Shown: positions 34,328 to 43,253 of the stretch, piece after piece | Layout: every line of letters begins with the position of its first letter | How positions within the stretch are numbered: the first letter of the stretch is position 1 | Source: JAXGPP01 sp964436865 | Lineage (GTDB): Bacteria > Planctomycetota > Planctomycetia > Pirellulales > Thermoguttaceae | Reading direction: 5' to 3' | NCBI GenBank assembly: GCA_964436865.1 | Contig: CAYTFK010000013.1 | Span: forward strand, 1-47,380 | DNA: 47,380 nt | Translations under genes and position numbers: made by a program | The notes under the pieces: generated by a model | What the model was told of the DNA's origin: nothing | Database searches by the model: none | What the model saw: the letters and a program-made list of their open reading frames with translations, nothing else

Positions 34328-34832
34328 GGAAGCGGGACCTTTCATCAGAGCCGTTCGTCCTGCCAATTCATTCTGGTAGCATATGTCGCTCGGCAGGCCC
34401 ACGCAACGCCGCGCGGCTGCTTGCTCGTCCCTGCGGCAACTGCAGGGCCACCGCACTCGGCTCTCGCCCTCACTCCAATTGCGACCACGTATTCGGGCCT
34501 CGATCCCGCGTCGACCGGAAGCCCGACATTCCACACCTTCTCTCACGGTCGCTGACGCCCGAACTTGATCGAGCACCGACGAGCACCAGGATCGCCTATG
34601 CGCACTTGGTTCTTTCCTTGACCGGTAATGGCAGCAGTCGAGCGGCTCTCGATCGTGGACGAGTCCACGACGTAAGGCGTCGCTAATATTGAACCTCCCT
34701 GCGACTGGCGCTGCGAAGCCTTTGCAGCGAGTTCAGGCAGCCGCTTGCTCGCAAACGTCAGCGGGCCTGCTGCCGCATCAGACTGCGGCGTCAATTCTGC
34801 GGGTGGCGGTGGCCAACACTCACGGCCTCAAA

Positions 34833-34849
34833 CATTGCACAATGCAATG
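34833..34849. repeat. 7-bp inverted repeat, 3-bp spacer
   Basis: CATTGCA and TGCAATG around CAA, within AT-richer DNA. A near copy of the flanking sequence (GCACAATG followed by ATTGCGAT) recurs near 34925. Possible regulator site or mobile-element trace. Confidence 0.3.
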
Positions 34850-35197
34850 CGATTCCGTTGCAGCGTTGCAAAACGCGATGTCGCAAACCGATCAGAAACT
34901 GGGCGACGAGAACTTAAACCATCTCTGCACAATGGATTGCGATGGCGGTTCCTGACTTTCCCAAGGAGGCACAGCAATTGCTCAGATCATGCATCGCGCT
35001 ATTGCACTGCGTCGAGTCTGGATGCGGACCAAAGGCGCGGGCAGTACAGAAAAATGGCGTATTGACGAATCACGGGCGAGAGCCTGGGGGGGCCGCCGCG
35101 GTGGTCAGGCGAGAGCGTTGACCGTCGAGGTAGATGACTCCCTGGAGTGACTTGTCGAGGGAGTCGCAATTGATGGCCGCTTGTTCGGCGAGGTGGG

Positions 35198-35209
35198 GAC
35201 TCGCGAGTC
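35198..35209. promoter_or_regulatory. Perfect 12-bp palindrome upstream of the cytochrome cluster
   Basis: GACTCGCGAGTC reads the same on both strands. It lies 59 bp before the ATG at 35269, where an operator would be expected. GC-rich palindromes occur by chance in such DNA, so this is a candidate only. Confidence 0.3.
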
Positions 35210-35268
35210 GACAAACATCACAGAATCTTGAGCGCAACGGGGATCAAGGCCGGCGTGCGCGAGTCGCC

Positions 35269-37242
35269 ATGCTTCTGTTTACCCTTCCAGGCGCCATCTT
35301 GTTCTTGTCGTCTTTATTGGCTTCGCCGCGGGCCGCACTGGCTACCGGGTCCGTTTGCGAAAGCTCTGCGCCGACGCACTCCCTGATCGTCGTGCAGGTG
35401 CCGGCGACTTCTGCTCCGGGACCGACCACCCTACCGACAACCGCGGGAGTGCCGAAGTGGCCGGGCGACGGGGCGCGAATCGTGCTCCTCCGGCCAGACG
35501 AGCCACCGCTCATCCTCACCGGGTCGTTTGCCAGTGCTTGTGATCCGGACGTTTCGTTCGACGGGACGCATCTCGTGTTCGCGGGCAAGCGGGCCGCCGG
35601 CGATGCTTGGAACGTGTACGAGATGACGGTGGACGGGCAGGACGTGCGGCAGATCACCAGGGACGTGGGTGACTGCCGCAGCCCCGGCTATCAATCGAGC
35701 CACTACCAAATCTCGATCGACGAAACCTGGCGGCAGTTGACGTTCGTCCGTACCGATCCGGCCTTCCTGAGTGACGACGGCTCCGGTCCGGCGGCCGCCC
35801 TGTACTCCTGCAAGCTCGACGGCTCGCTCGTTCGCCGTCTGACGTATAACCTCTCCAGTGACTTCGACCCGACGATCCTGTGGGACGGCCGGTTGCTATA
35901 CTCCTCGTGGCAGCGGCGGACTCTCGAACATGGCGAGTCCGGCCGCGTCATCTTGCTCGACATGAACACGGACGGGACGGATTATGCTCCGTTTGTGGTC
36001 GGCCCCGGGCGGCGCATCAAGCACATGACTTGCAGCACTCCGAGCGGCCTGGCCGTGTTCGTCGAGACCGACCAGCCATCCTGGGATGGGGGAGGGAACC
36101 TCGCCTGTGTCTCGCTTGCGAGGCCGCTGGGCACGTACCGGCAGATCACAACGCCGGCCGACGGGCTGTTTCATTCGCCCTCGCCTCTGCCTGACGGAAG
36201 CTTGCTGGTGTCGCGGCGGAGCGCCGACGGGTCTTCGAGTTACGCTGTTTGCCGCCTGGATCCCAGCTCGAAGCAGACAAGCGTATTGTTCGACGATCCG
36301 CGGTACCACGATCTTCAGGCAAAGGCGGTTGTCGTCCGCGCGGAGCCGGACGGCCGGTCGAGTTCCGTAATCGATGCCGACCCGAAGGCCTGGCTTTATT
36401 GCCTGAACGTCTATTCGTCGGATCTGAAGAATCCTCAATGGATGCCTCCGGGAACGGCCAGGCGGCTGCGCGTGGTTGAAGGCGTGCCGCGCGCGGCCGG
36501 CGGGAACACACTTGCGACGCACCCCGGACTGCCGCATCTGGCCACCCGGAGGATCCTTGGGGAAGTGCCCATCGCGGAGGATGGTTCGTTCAACATCGAG
36601 ATTCCCGCAAACACGCCGCTGGAACTGCAATTGCTCGACGACAACGGCCTTGCGTTGCGAAGTTGCGGCTGGATCTGGTCGCGCAATCATTTCAGCCAGG
36701 GCTGCATTGGCTGCCACGAAGATTGTGAGTTGACTCCGGAAAACGTGCTCGTCGACGCTTTGAATCAACCATCAGTGAGCCTGGCGCCTCCCGTCGAAGA
36801 GCGAACCAGCGTAAACTTCCGCCGCGACATCCTGCCGATCGTCACGGCGAAATGTCTCCGCTGCCATGACCGAAACGGTGACACTCCGCTGCTGGCAGAA
36901 GACGCGACGAACGTTGAGCCGGCGAACGTCTACGCGGCACTGCTATCGGGCGGCAATCAGCAATCGTCCGACTCAGTCTTCGGCCGATACATCCACGCCG
37001 GCCGGGCACGCACAAGTCCGCTCGTCTGGCACATCATGGGCCGAAACACGGCGCGTCCCTGGGACGGCGAGATCGCCCAGCAGGCGGCCAAGCCGATCCC
37101 GCCCGAGTCGTCGGCCGCGATTGCGCCCGCCGAGCGCGAGGCGCTAATCCGTTGGATCGACTGCGGTGCGCCCTTTGACGGATCGGAAGCCGGTCGAGCC
37201 TCCCAAGCCGGCGTGCCCGGTGCCGAAAGGAGAGAACCATGA
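35269..37242 (+). CDS. Hydrazine-synthase-alpha-like diheme propeller protein
   Basis: A 657-residue exported protein (signal peptide about 1-25, LLFTLPGAILFLSSLL). Residues about 60-390 form a TolB/PD40-like beta-propeller (DPDVSFDGTHLVF, SPSPLPDGSLLVS). Residues about 440-540 hold two c-heme sites, CIGCH at 479-483 and CLRCH at 529-533. This propeller, middle heme domain, C-terminal heme domain order matches hydrazine synthase alpha (HZS_alpha), where the propeller carries the heme-alphaI and alphaII domains. Many planctomycetes have such relatives without anammox, so the name indicates architecture, not activity. The frame extends upstream, but the ATG at 35269 gives the clean signal peptide. 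Its stop overlaps the next start (ATGA). Confidence 0.8.
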   Translation: MLLFTLPGAILFLSSLLASPRAALATGSVCESSAPTHSLIVVQVPATSAPGPTTLPTTAGVPKWPGDGARIVLLRPDEPPLILTGSFASACDPDVSFDGTHLVFAGKRAAGDAWNVYEMTVDGQDVRQITRDVGDCRSPGYQSSHYQISIDETWRQLTFVRTDPAFLSDDGSGPAAALYSCKLDGSLVRRLTYNLSSDFDPTILWDGRLLYSSWQRRTLEHGESGRVILLDMNTDGTDYAPFVVGPGRRIKHMTCSTPSGLAVFVETDQPSWDGGGNLACVSLARPLGTYRQITTPADGLFHSPSPLPDGSLLVSRRSADGSSSYAVCRLDPSSKQTSVLFDDPRYHDLQAKAVVVRAEPDGRSSSVIDADPKAWLYCLNVYSSDLKNPQWMPPGTARRLRVVEGVPRAAGGNTLATHPGLPHLATRRILGEVPIAEDGSFNIEIPANTPLELQLLDDNGLALRSCGWIWSRNHFSQGCIGCHEDCELTPENVLVDALNQPSVSLAPPVEERTSVNFRRDILPIVTAKCLRCHDRNGDTPLLAEDATNVEPANVYAALLSGGNQQSSDSVFGRYIHAGRARTSPLVWHIMGRNTARPWDGEIAQQAAKPIPPESSAAIAPAEREALIRWIDCGAPFDGSEAGRASQAGVPGAERREP

Positions 37243-38864
37243 GAGCCGTGCTGGCGGCACTCGTCCTGGTTGTCGCAGGCGTTTCCGCCGCCGGTGAAGC
37301 GGAGCGGGAGCTTCCGGTCTTCACCGACGTCACGGAGGCTGCCGGCATTCAGTTCCGGCACAACTGCGGCGACGGCAAGATGGACAACATCGTCGAGGGA
37401 ACCGGCGCCGGGGGGATGTTCTTCGACTACGACGGCGACGGCTGGCTCGACATCTACCTGGTCAATGGCCGATGGCATGAGGACTTCAGCGCGAATCGAG
37501 GGCGGCATCTCCGCGGCAAGCTCTTCAACGCGCTATACCGCAACAACCGCGACGGCACCTTTACTGAGATGACCGGCGCGGCCGGGGTCCCCGGAAAGAG
37601 CTTCGCCTGCGGCGCATCGGCGGCAGACCACGACGGGGACGGGGACCTGGACCTGTACATTCTCTGCTACGGACCGAACGAACTGTACCGCAACAACGGC
37701 GACGGGACGTTCACCGATATCTCGGACGGTTCGGGACTGGCCGACGCGCGGTGGAGCCTCCAGGCAACATGGTTCGACTTCGACCGCGACGCCGATCTGG
37801 ACGTCTATGTCGTGAATTACCTGGAGTACGACAAGGGGGCGTTTCAGGCGTTCTATGCGCCCACCGGGTATCCCGGCCCGCTCAGCTATCCCGGCCAGGA
37901 AGATGCCCTCTACCGCAACAACGGGGACGGAACGTTCACCGACGTCACCACGGCGGCGGGCGTGTTCAACCGCGACGGGCGGGGCATGGGGGCCACGGTC
38001 GCCGATCTGGACAACGACGGCAACCTCGACATCTACGTCACCAACGACGCCATGGCGAATGATTTCTTCCGCGGCACCGGTGAGGGCACGTTCGTCGAAG
38101 ACGCGATGGCGCGGGGCCTGGCGTTCGGCGAGGGAGGGCAGGGTGTGTCATCGATGGGACCCGCGGTCGGCGATGTCGACCGCGACGGCCGGCTGGACCT
38201 GTTCGTGCCGGACATGGACTACAGTTGCCTGCTGATGAATCGGGGCGAGTACTTCGAGGATCGAACGACGCCGGCCGGTCTGGCGGTTATCTGCGGCCAG
38301 TATGTCGGCTGGGGGGGCATTCTCTTCGACTACGACAACGACGGCTACCTGGATATCTACGTGGCCAACGGCGACGCGCACAAGGAGTTTCCTGACGAGG
38401 CGGTCCTGGTCCGCAACGACGGGACGGGCAATTTCATCGACGTCGCCAAGGATTCGGGCGAGTTCTTTCACCATAAGTTCGTAAGCCGCGGGGCGACGTG
38501 GGGCGACATGGACAACGACGGCGACGTGGACCTGCTGGTCGCAAACCTCAACGATTCGCCGCGATTGCTGCGGAATGACGGCGGCAATCGCAACCACTGG
38601 CTGATGGTCGAGGCCAAGGCCCCGAATGGAAAGACCGATGCGATCGGGACGAGGGTGACGGTCACGACGGGCACCCTGCGGCAGATCCAGGACCTGATCC
38701 CCGTGCGCGGCTACCTGTCGCAAGGGGACCCACGCCTTCATTTTGGACTCGGTGCGGCCCGCCAGGCCGACAGTGTTGAAGTGCGCTGGCCCGATGGCCA
38801 GACCTCTTCATACCGTGATGTGCCGGCCGACAAGATTTTCCGGATCGTGCAGCCGGCGAAATAG
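37239..38864 (+). CDS. CRTAC1 / ASPIC-UnbV FG-GAP-repeat protein
   Basis: A 541-residue exported protein (signal peptide about 1-18). Residues about 60-420 contain repeated FG-GAP/VCBS blades, each with a DxDxDGxxD-like calcium loop (FDYDGDGWLDIYL, DHDGDGDLDLYI, DLDNDGNLDIYV, DYDNDGYLDIYV, DMDNDGDVDLLV). The last 100 residues are an ASPIC/UnbV domain (NHWLMVEAKAPNGKTDAIG, then DSVEVRWPDGQTS). Such proteins occur in planctomycete and acidobacterial secreted enzyme clusters and probably stabilise or display partners. Its start overlaps the previous stop by four bases, so translation is coupled. Nothing suggests catalysis. Confidence 0.92.
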   Translation: MRAVLAALVLVVAGVSAAGEAERELPVFTDVTEAAGIQFRHNCGDGKMDNIVEGTGAGGMFFDYDGDGWLDIYLVNGRWHEDFSANRGRHLRGKLFNALYRNNRDGTFTEMTGAAGVPGKSFACGASAADHDGDGDLDLYILCYGPNELYRNNGDGTFTDISDGSGLADARWSLQATWFDFDRDADLDVYVVNYLEYDKGAFQAFYAPTGYPGPLSYPGQEDALYRNNGDGTFTDVTTAAGVFNRDGRGMGATVADLDNDGNLDIYVTNDAMANDFFRGTGEGTFVEDAMARGLAFGEGGQGVSSMGPAVGDVDRDGRLDLFVPDMDYSCLLMNRGEYFEDRTTPAGLAVICGQYVGWGGILFDYDNDGYLDIYVANGDAHKEFPDEAVLVRNDGTGNFIDVAKDSGEFFHHKFVSRGATWGDMDNDGDVDLLVANLNDSPRLLRNDGGNRNHWLMVEAKAPNGKTDAIGTRVTVTTGTLRQIQDLIPVRGYLSQGDPRLHFGLGAARQADSVEVRWPDGQTSSYRDVPADKIFRIVQPAK

Positions 38865-38879
38865 CGGAGTGTCAGAAGC

Positions 38880-41750
38880 ATGCGGCAACGTGACTGTGTA
38901 TTTGTCGTCGCCCTATGCGTCGGCCTCATCAGCGCCGGCCCGGAAGCACGCGGCGCGCCGGGCAGGATAAGGCAGCCTGTCTTCGTCGGCGCCCGGGCAT
39001 GCGCCGAGTGCCACGACGGCCGCTCGATGGGAGACCAGTTCAGCACTTGGATGCACACAGAGCATTCGCGTGCGTACACGAGTCTCGCGACGCCAGAGGC
39101 CCGGCAGATTGCGAAGTGGAGCGGGATCACGACGGAGCCACAGGAATCGGCGGTCTGCCTGGGGTGCCACGCCACCGGGGCTCAAGCCGAACCGTGGGAG
39201 AAGGATCCCGGCTTCGTTCTCAGGGATGGAGTGCAGTGTGAGAAGTGCCATGGCGCCGGCAGCGAGTACATGGCTGCCGATGTGATGATGGACCGTCAGG
39301 CCGCGATGATGGCCGGTTTGAACATGCCCACGAAGGACGACTGCATGAACTGCCACGCGGAGAAAGGATCGCACCGCATGGTACTCGGGCCGCAGTCGTT
39401 CGATATGGAGAAGGCCTGGAAGCGGATCGCCCACCATACGCCGAGCGGCTGGCAATTCGCCACACTCGAGCATCCGGCGCCGCCGTTCAAGGACAATCCT
39501 GGAACGAAGTATCTTGGCGCCGCAGGCTGCGCCCAGTGTCATGCCGGCTCCCAGATGGGCTTCCAGTTCAGCAAATGGCGGGCGAGCAGGCATGCCGACG
39601 CTTACGCCAGCCTGGCGACGCCGAGGGCCTGGGAAATCGCGGCCGAAATGCACGTTCAGGGCGACCCGCGATCGAGCACTGAATGCCTCAAGTGTCATAG
39701 CACCTTGCACCATCGGCCCGCTGCCGGCGTTGAGGAGGGCGGGTTCGTCCAGGAGGGGGTGAGTTGCGAGGCCTGCCACGGCGCGGGGAGCGAGTATGCG
39801 AGCGAATCGGTGATGCGAAATCGCGACGCCGCTCTGTCCGCCGGGCTGATTTCCGTATCGTCCGAGACATGCGCCGGCTGCCACGAGAACGCCCACGGCA
39901 AGCCGTTTGACTACGCCGCCGCGCTGGCGGCGATTGCCCATCCGACGGTCGCCCCGGAGATCGAGGCCGAACCGCGCTACAAGACGCCGCTCAACATGGC
40001 CCTATCTCCGGACGGCACTGAGCTCTACGTGGCTTGCGAGGCATCGTACACGGTGGTCGTGGTCGATCCGGCGCGCCGCGTCAAGGTGGGCGAGATCGCC
40101 GTGGGCGGCCACCCGATGGATGTCACATTCAATCCCGACGGCAAGCGGGCGTTCGTGACAAACCGCCTCGACGACAGCGTTTCGGTGATCGATGTGGCAT
40201 CGCGCCAGGTTACGGACACGTTCTCTGTCGGCGACGAACCGCATGGCATTCTGACGGACCGTGCGGGCAAGCATCTCTACGTGCTGAATACCTCGTCGGA
40301 TAGCATTTCCGTTGTCGACGCCGCGTCGCTCGCTCCGATCAAGACACTCCGCGCGAGCCGCAGCCCCTGGGCACTGTCGATCTCGCACGACGGTTCGCGG
40401 ATCTACGTGACCAACGAATATTCCCGATTCGTGCCGCCGCGCACGACGTCGATGTCGGAGGTGACGGTCATCGACACGAACGCGATCTCGGTGAGCCAGC
40501 GGGTTGTCGTGCCGCACACGAATCTCCTCCAGGGCGTCGCCGCGCATCCGAGCGGGCGTTTTGCCCTGGTCACGCTCCTGAGGACCAAGAACCTAGTGCC
40601 GATGACCCGGGTGCACCAGGGATGGACGATCACCAACGGTCTGGGCGTGATCTGGGCTGACGGCCGCGTCGACCAGGTACTTCTTGACCAGCCGGGGTTG
40701 TATTTTCCCGATCCGGCCGACATTGCGATCACGCCCGACGGCAAGCTGGCTTTGGTCTCCAGTTCCAGCACCGATCGAATTGCGGTCGTGGACGTCGAAA
40801 AGCTGATTGGGATGTTTGAACGGGCGACGCCGGAGGAACGCGAAAGAATCATTCCCAATCATCTCGGCAAATCGGCCGAGTTCCTTGTCGCGCACATCCC
40901 CACGCTCAACAGCCCCCGCGGCATCCTCATCGCGCCGGACGGGAAGACGGCCTTCGTGGCCAACGCCCTGGACGACTCATTGACGGTGATCGACATCGCC
41001 GCACGCCGCGCCGCCGCGCGGATCGATCTGGGCGGGCCGAAGGAGATCACCAAGGTGCGCTACGGCGAGCGGTTGTTTAACAACGCGAAGATCACGTTCC
41101 GGCGGCAGTTCTCGTGCCACTCGTGCCATCCGGACGGCCACATCGATATGATCACGTACGACATCGAACCGGACGGGATCGGCACCGACCCCGTCGACAA
41201 CAAGACGCTGCGGGGGATTCTCGACACGGCGCCGTTCAAATGGACCGGGAAGAACCCTAGTTTCTCGCGGCAGTGCGGCCCGCGGCTTTCGACCTACTTC
41301 ACGCGCGGCGCGTCGTTCACCCCTGAAGAACTTGCGGCGGTTGACCTCTACGTGTGCACGATCCCGCGCCCGCCGAACCGTTATCGGCCGGTCGGCGCCC
41401 CGCTCACCGAGGCCCAGCGCCGGGGCAAGGAGATTTTCCAGCGGACCATGACGAATGACGGGCGGATGCTGCCGAAGGAAGATCGCTGTACGACTTGCCA
41501 CTTTCCTCCATTGTATACCGATCGGCGCCTGCACGACGTGGGGACGAAGATGCCGAACGACACCACGGGGACTTTTGACACGCCTCACTTGAACAACATC
41601 TATGACTCTGCTCCGTACCTGCACAACGGAATGGCGGATACGCTCGAGGAGATCTGGACTCGGTATAACCCCGATGACCGACACGGGGTGACGAACGACA
41701 TGACCAAGGACCAACTCAACGACCTGGTCGAGTATTTGAAAACGCTTTGA
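38880..41750 (+). CDS. Decaheme cytochrome fused to YVTN propeller and diheme peroxidase domain
   Basis: A 956-residue exported protein (signal peptide about 1-26) with ten CxxCH sites. Eight lie in two tetraheme (cytochrome c554-like) modules at Cys 41, 93, 120, 155 and Cys 217, 269, 296, 331: both have spacing 52, 27, 35, and the copies are exactly 176 residues apart. Residues about 365-700 form a YVTN beta-propeller (LSPDGTELYVAC, FNPDGKRAFVTN, VVDVEKLIG). Residues about 715-955 form a diheme MauG/cytochrome c peroxidase-like domain with CHSCH (746) and CTTCH (870). The last two parts match hydrazine synthase beta and gamma in order. It is separated from the CRTAC1 gene by 15 bp. Confidence 0.88.
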   Translation: MRQRDCVFVVALCVGLISAGPEARGAPGRIRQPVFVGARACAECHDGRSMGDQFSTWMHTEHSRAYTSLATPEARQIAKWSGITTEPQESAVCLGCHATGAQAEPWEKDPGFVLRDGVQCEKCHGAGSEYMAADVMMDRQAAMMAGLNMPTKDDCMNCHAEKGSHRMVLGPQSFDMEKAWKRIAHHTPSGWQFATLEHPAPPFKDNPGTKYLGAAGCAQCHAGSQMGFQFSKWRASRHADAYASLATPRAWEIAAEMHVQGDPRSSTECLKCHSTLHHRPAAGVEEGGFVQEGVSCEACHGAGSEYASESVMRNRDAALSAGLISVSSETCAGCHENAHGKPFDYAAALAAIAHPTVAPEIEAEPRYKTPLNMALSPDGTELYVACEASYTVVVVDPARRVKVGEIAVGGHPMDVTFNPDGKRAFVTNRLDDSVSVIDVASRQVTDTFSVGDEPHGILTDRAGKHLYVLNTSSDSISVVDAASLAPIKTLRASRSPWALSISHDGSRIYVTNEYSRFVPPRTTSMSEVTVIDTNAISVSQRVVVPHTNLLQGVAAHPSGRFALVTLLRTKNLVPMTRVHQGWTITNGLGVIWADGRVDQVLLDQPGLYFPDPADIAITPDGKLALVSSSSTDRIAVVDVEKLIGMFERATPEERERIIPNHLGKSAEFLVAHIPTLNSPRGILIAPDGKTAFVANALDDSLTVIDIAARRAAARIDLGGPKEITKVRYGERLFNNAKITFRRQFSCHSCHPDGHIDMITYDIEPDGIGTDPVDNKTLRGILDTAPFKWTGKNPSFSRQCGPRLSTYFTRGASFTPEELAAVDLYVCTIPRPPNRYRPVGAPLTEAQRRGKEIFQRTMTNDGRMLPKEDRCTTCHFPPLYTDRRLHDVGTKMPNDTTGTFDTPHLNNIYDSAPYLHNGMADTLEEIWTRYNPDDRHGVTNDMTKDQLNDLVEYLKTL
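39000..39884 (+). repeat. Tandem duplication of a tetraheme module
   Basis: The heme codons at 39000-39356 and 39528-39884 form two coding repeats with a period of exactly 528 bp. Shared blocks around the hemes include CxxCH followed by F-S-x-W-x-x-S/T-x-H, the ATP-x-A-x-x-I-A stretch, and CHGAGSEYM/YA. Sequence divergence shows that the duplication is old or selected at the protein level. Confidence 0.85.
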
Positions 41751-41851
41751 ACCCGGCTCTGAGGCCGATGAACGCTGCGACACGAAACATCCGCCGAGTT
41801 GCACGGCGAGGGACAGACCGTCGCCCGCTGCCGCCCCCTGGAGACATTCGA

Positions 41852-43162
41852 ATGTCTTTGCCACTTCGCCTTATTACGTCACTCACCGTCATTCTGCTCG
41901 GTGTCGGGACGCTCGCCGCCCGTGGCGCGTTGGCCGAGGAGGCGACCCCGCCTCCGGGGCCGAACCCCAGTCCCGCTCCTTTGCCCGCCGGTGCCGATGA
42001 ACTGCCCTACGTGTACACGAAATGGAAGCACTTCACTGTGCACGAGGGGCTGCCCAACGATCACATCATGTCCGTCAAAGCAGACGGCCCCCGCGTGTGG
42101 ATCGGCACCGAGGACGGCCTGGCGTGCCTCGACAAGCCGACCGGCAAGATCACCACCTGGGAGTTTACGGACGCCGACAACGACGGCCGCGCCGATGAGC
42201 CGTATACACTCCCTTGGAAGGTGATTACGGCTATCGACGTCGATCCAAAGACGGGCGACGTGTGGTTGGGGCTGTTCGGCGGAGGCCTGGCCCGTTACAG
42301 CGCCGGGCGTTTCGACCACTTTCATCAGCTCAACAGCGGCCTGGTGAACGACGTCGTTTACGGCGTGGCGATCGAGAATGAAAACGTCTGGGCCGCCACC
42401 ACGGCGGGAGCCAGTCGCTACAACACGGTGACCGGCGAGTGGTCGATCTACACCGAGAAAAATGCGCCGATGGAGGAGATCTGGAATTACGGCATTTCGT
42501 ACGACGGCAAGGACAAGATGTTCATCGCGGTGTGGGGGAGCGGATGCCTGGAGTTCGACTGCAAGAAGGATCGGGAGAAGCGAGGAGATCCCTGGAAGCT
42601 CTACATCGATCCCGATGGGGAGATGGAGATCGACCTTTACCGGGATGACGGAATCGTCCACGTAATCGTGACCGGGGCGAGTCCCGCGGAGGGCATCCTG
42701 TGGGTCTCGTCGTACTTCGGCTGTTGCCGCTACGACGGCCGGCACTGGCGGGGGCTTTACGCACACGAGACCGGCCTTCCCAGCGATTTCACGAATAACA
42801 TCAAGGCGCGCAGCGCGAACGAATGCTGGTTCGCCCACGACAAAGGGGTGGGCGTCGTCGCCCACTTTCCCACCGACACTGTCGTCGCTTATACGCGGGA
42901 CGAAAACACGCTCCGCGGCAAGGCTCAGATCTATCGCTGCGGCAAGCTGCTCCGTACGGTAGACATGGAGAAAGCCGTGCCCCACAACTTCATCATCAAC
43001 ATCGATCACGACGGTAACGACACCTGGATCGCAACCGGCAAGGGGCTCGGCTGGGCGATTGGCGAGGGATACTACCCCGGACTCAAGGCGAACCCGGAAT
43101 GGCTGAAGCAGGCCGCCACGGTCGCTGCGGCCGAAGGGGGGAAGGAACAGGGGCAGGAATAG
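41852..43162 (+). CDS. Secreted regulator-propeller-like protein
   Basis: A 436-residue exported protein; residues 1-30 are a signal peptide and a Pro-rich linker follows. The rest is a WD/propeller fold of the Reg_prop type, in which blades carry V-W-I-G-T-x-D-G-L/A motifs (RVWIGTEDGLACLDK, DVWLGLFGGGLARYS, NVWAATTAGASRYN, ECWFAHDKGVGVV). Such domains usually precede two-component kinases, but here the protein ends with the propeller, so it may act as a stand-alone scaffold or ligand sensor. It lies 101 bp after the decaheme gene. The ATG at 41852 has CTGGAG about eight bases before. Confidence 0.8.
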   Translation: MSLPLRLITSLTVILLGVGTLAARGALAEEATPPPGPNPSPAPLPAGADELPYVYTKWKHFTVHEGLPNDHIMSVKADGPRVWIGTEDGLACLDKPTGKITTWEFTDADNDGRADEPYTLPWKVITAIDVDPKTGDVWLGLFGGGLARYSAGRFDHFHQLNSGLVNDVVYGVAIENENVWAATTAGASRYNTVTGEWSIYTEKNAPMEEIWNYGISYDGKDKMFIAVWGSGCLEFDCKKDREKRGDPWKLYIDPDGEMEIDLYRDDGIVHVIVTGASPAEGILWVSSYFGCCRYDGRHWRGLYAHETGLPSDFTNNIKARSANECWFAHDKGVGVVAHFPTDTVVAYTRDENTLRGKAQIYRCGKLLRTVDMEKAVPHNFIINIDHDGNDTWIATGKGLGWAIGEGYYPGLKANPEWLKQAATVAAAEGGKEQGQE

Positions 43163-43253
43163 AAGCAGAATAGAAGCAAGAACACGACGGACCATAACCC
43201 GGCCAGGAAGGCGTGGAAGTCGGATCGCACACCCTGCAATAGTGAGATCAGCC

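Larger units (their letters stand above)
34328..35268. other. 941-bp region without a clear gene
   Basis: The longest gene-free stretch in the window, upstream of the cytochrome-rich block. Short open frames in all directions lack ribosome binding sites and recognisable content; some resemble decayed coding sequence. Inverted repeats include CATTGCA (34833-34839) with TGCAATG (34843-34849), a related sequence near 34924, and the perfect palindrome GACTCGCGAGTC (35198-35209), 59 bp before the next start codon. The region may be the promoter-regulatory area of the cluster plus gene debris, possibly from a mobile element. Confidence 0.4.

Noticed and set aside
34577..34794. Minus-strand frame with a VDSSTIESRS-like stretch as a transposase fragment
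   Set aside because: The similarity to transposase catalytic motifs is too short and the surrounding frame has no further support.
35134..35268. Forty-five extra N-terminal residues on the HZS-alpha-like protein
   Set aside because: They precede the signal peptide and would bury it; no ribosome binding site is visible for an upstream start.
35269..41750. The organism is an anammox bacterium with genuine hydrazine synthase
   Set aside because: Composition is far too GC-rich, subunits differ in order and add an octaheme N terminus, and no hydrazine dehydrogenase or ladderane genes are in view. Only architectural similarity is claimed.
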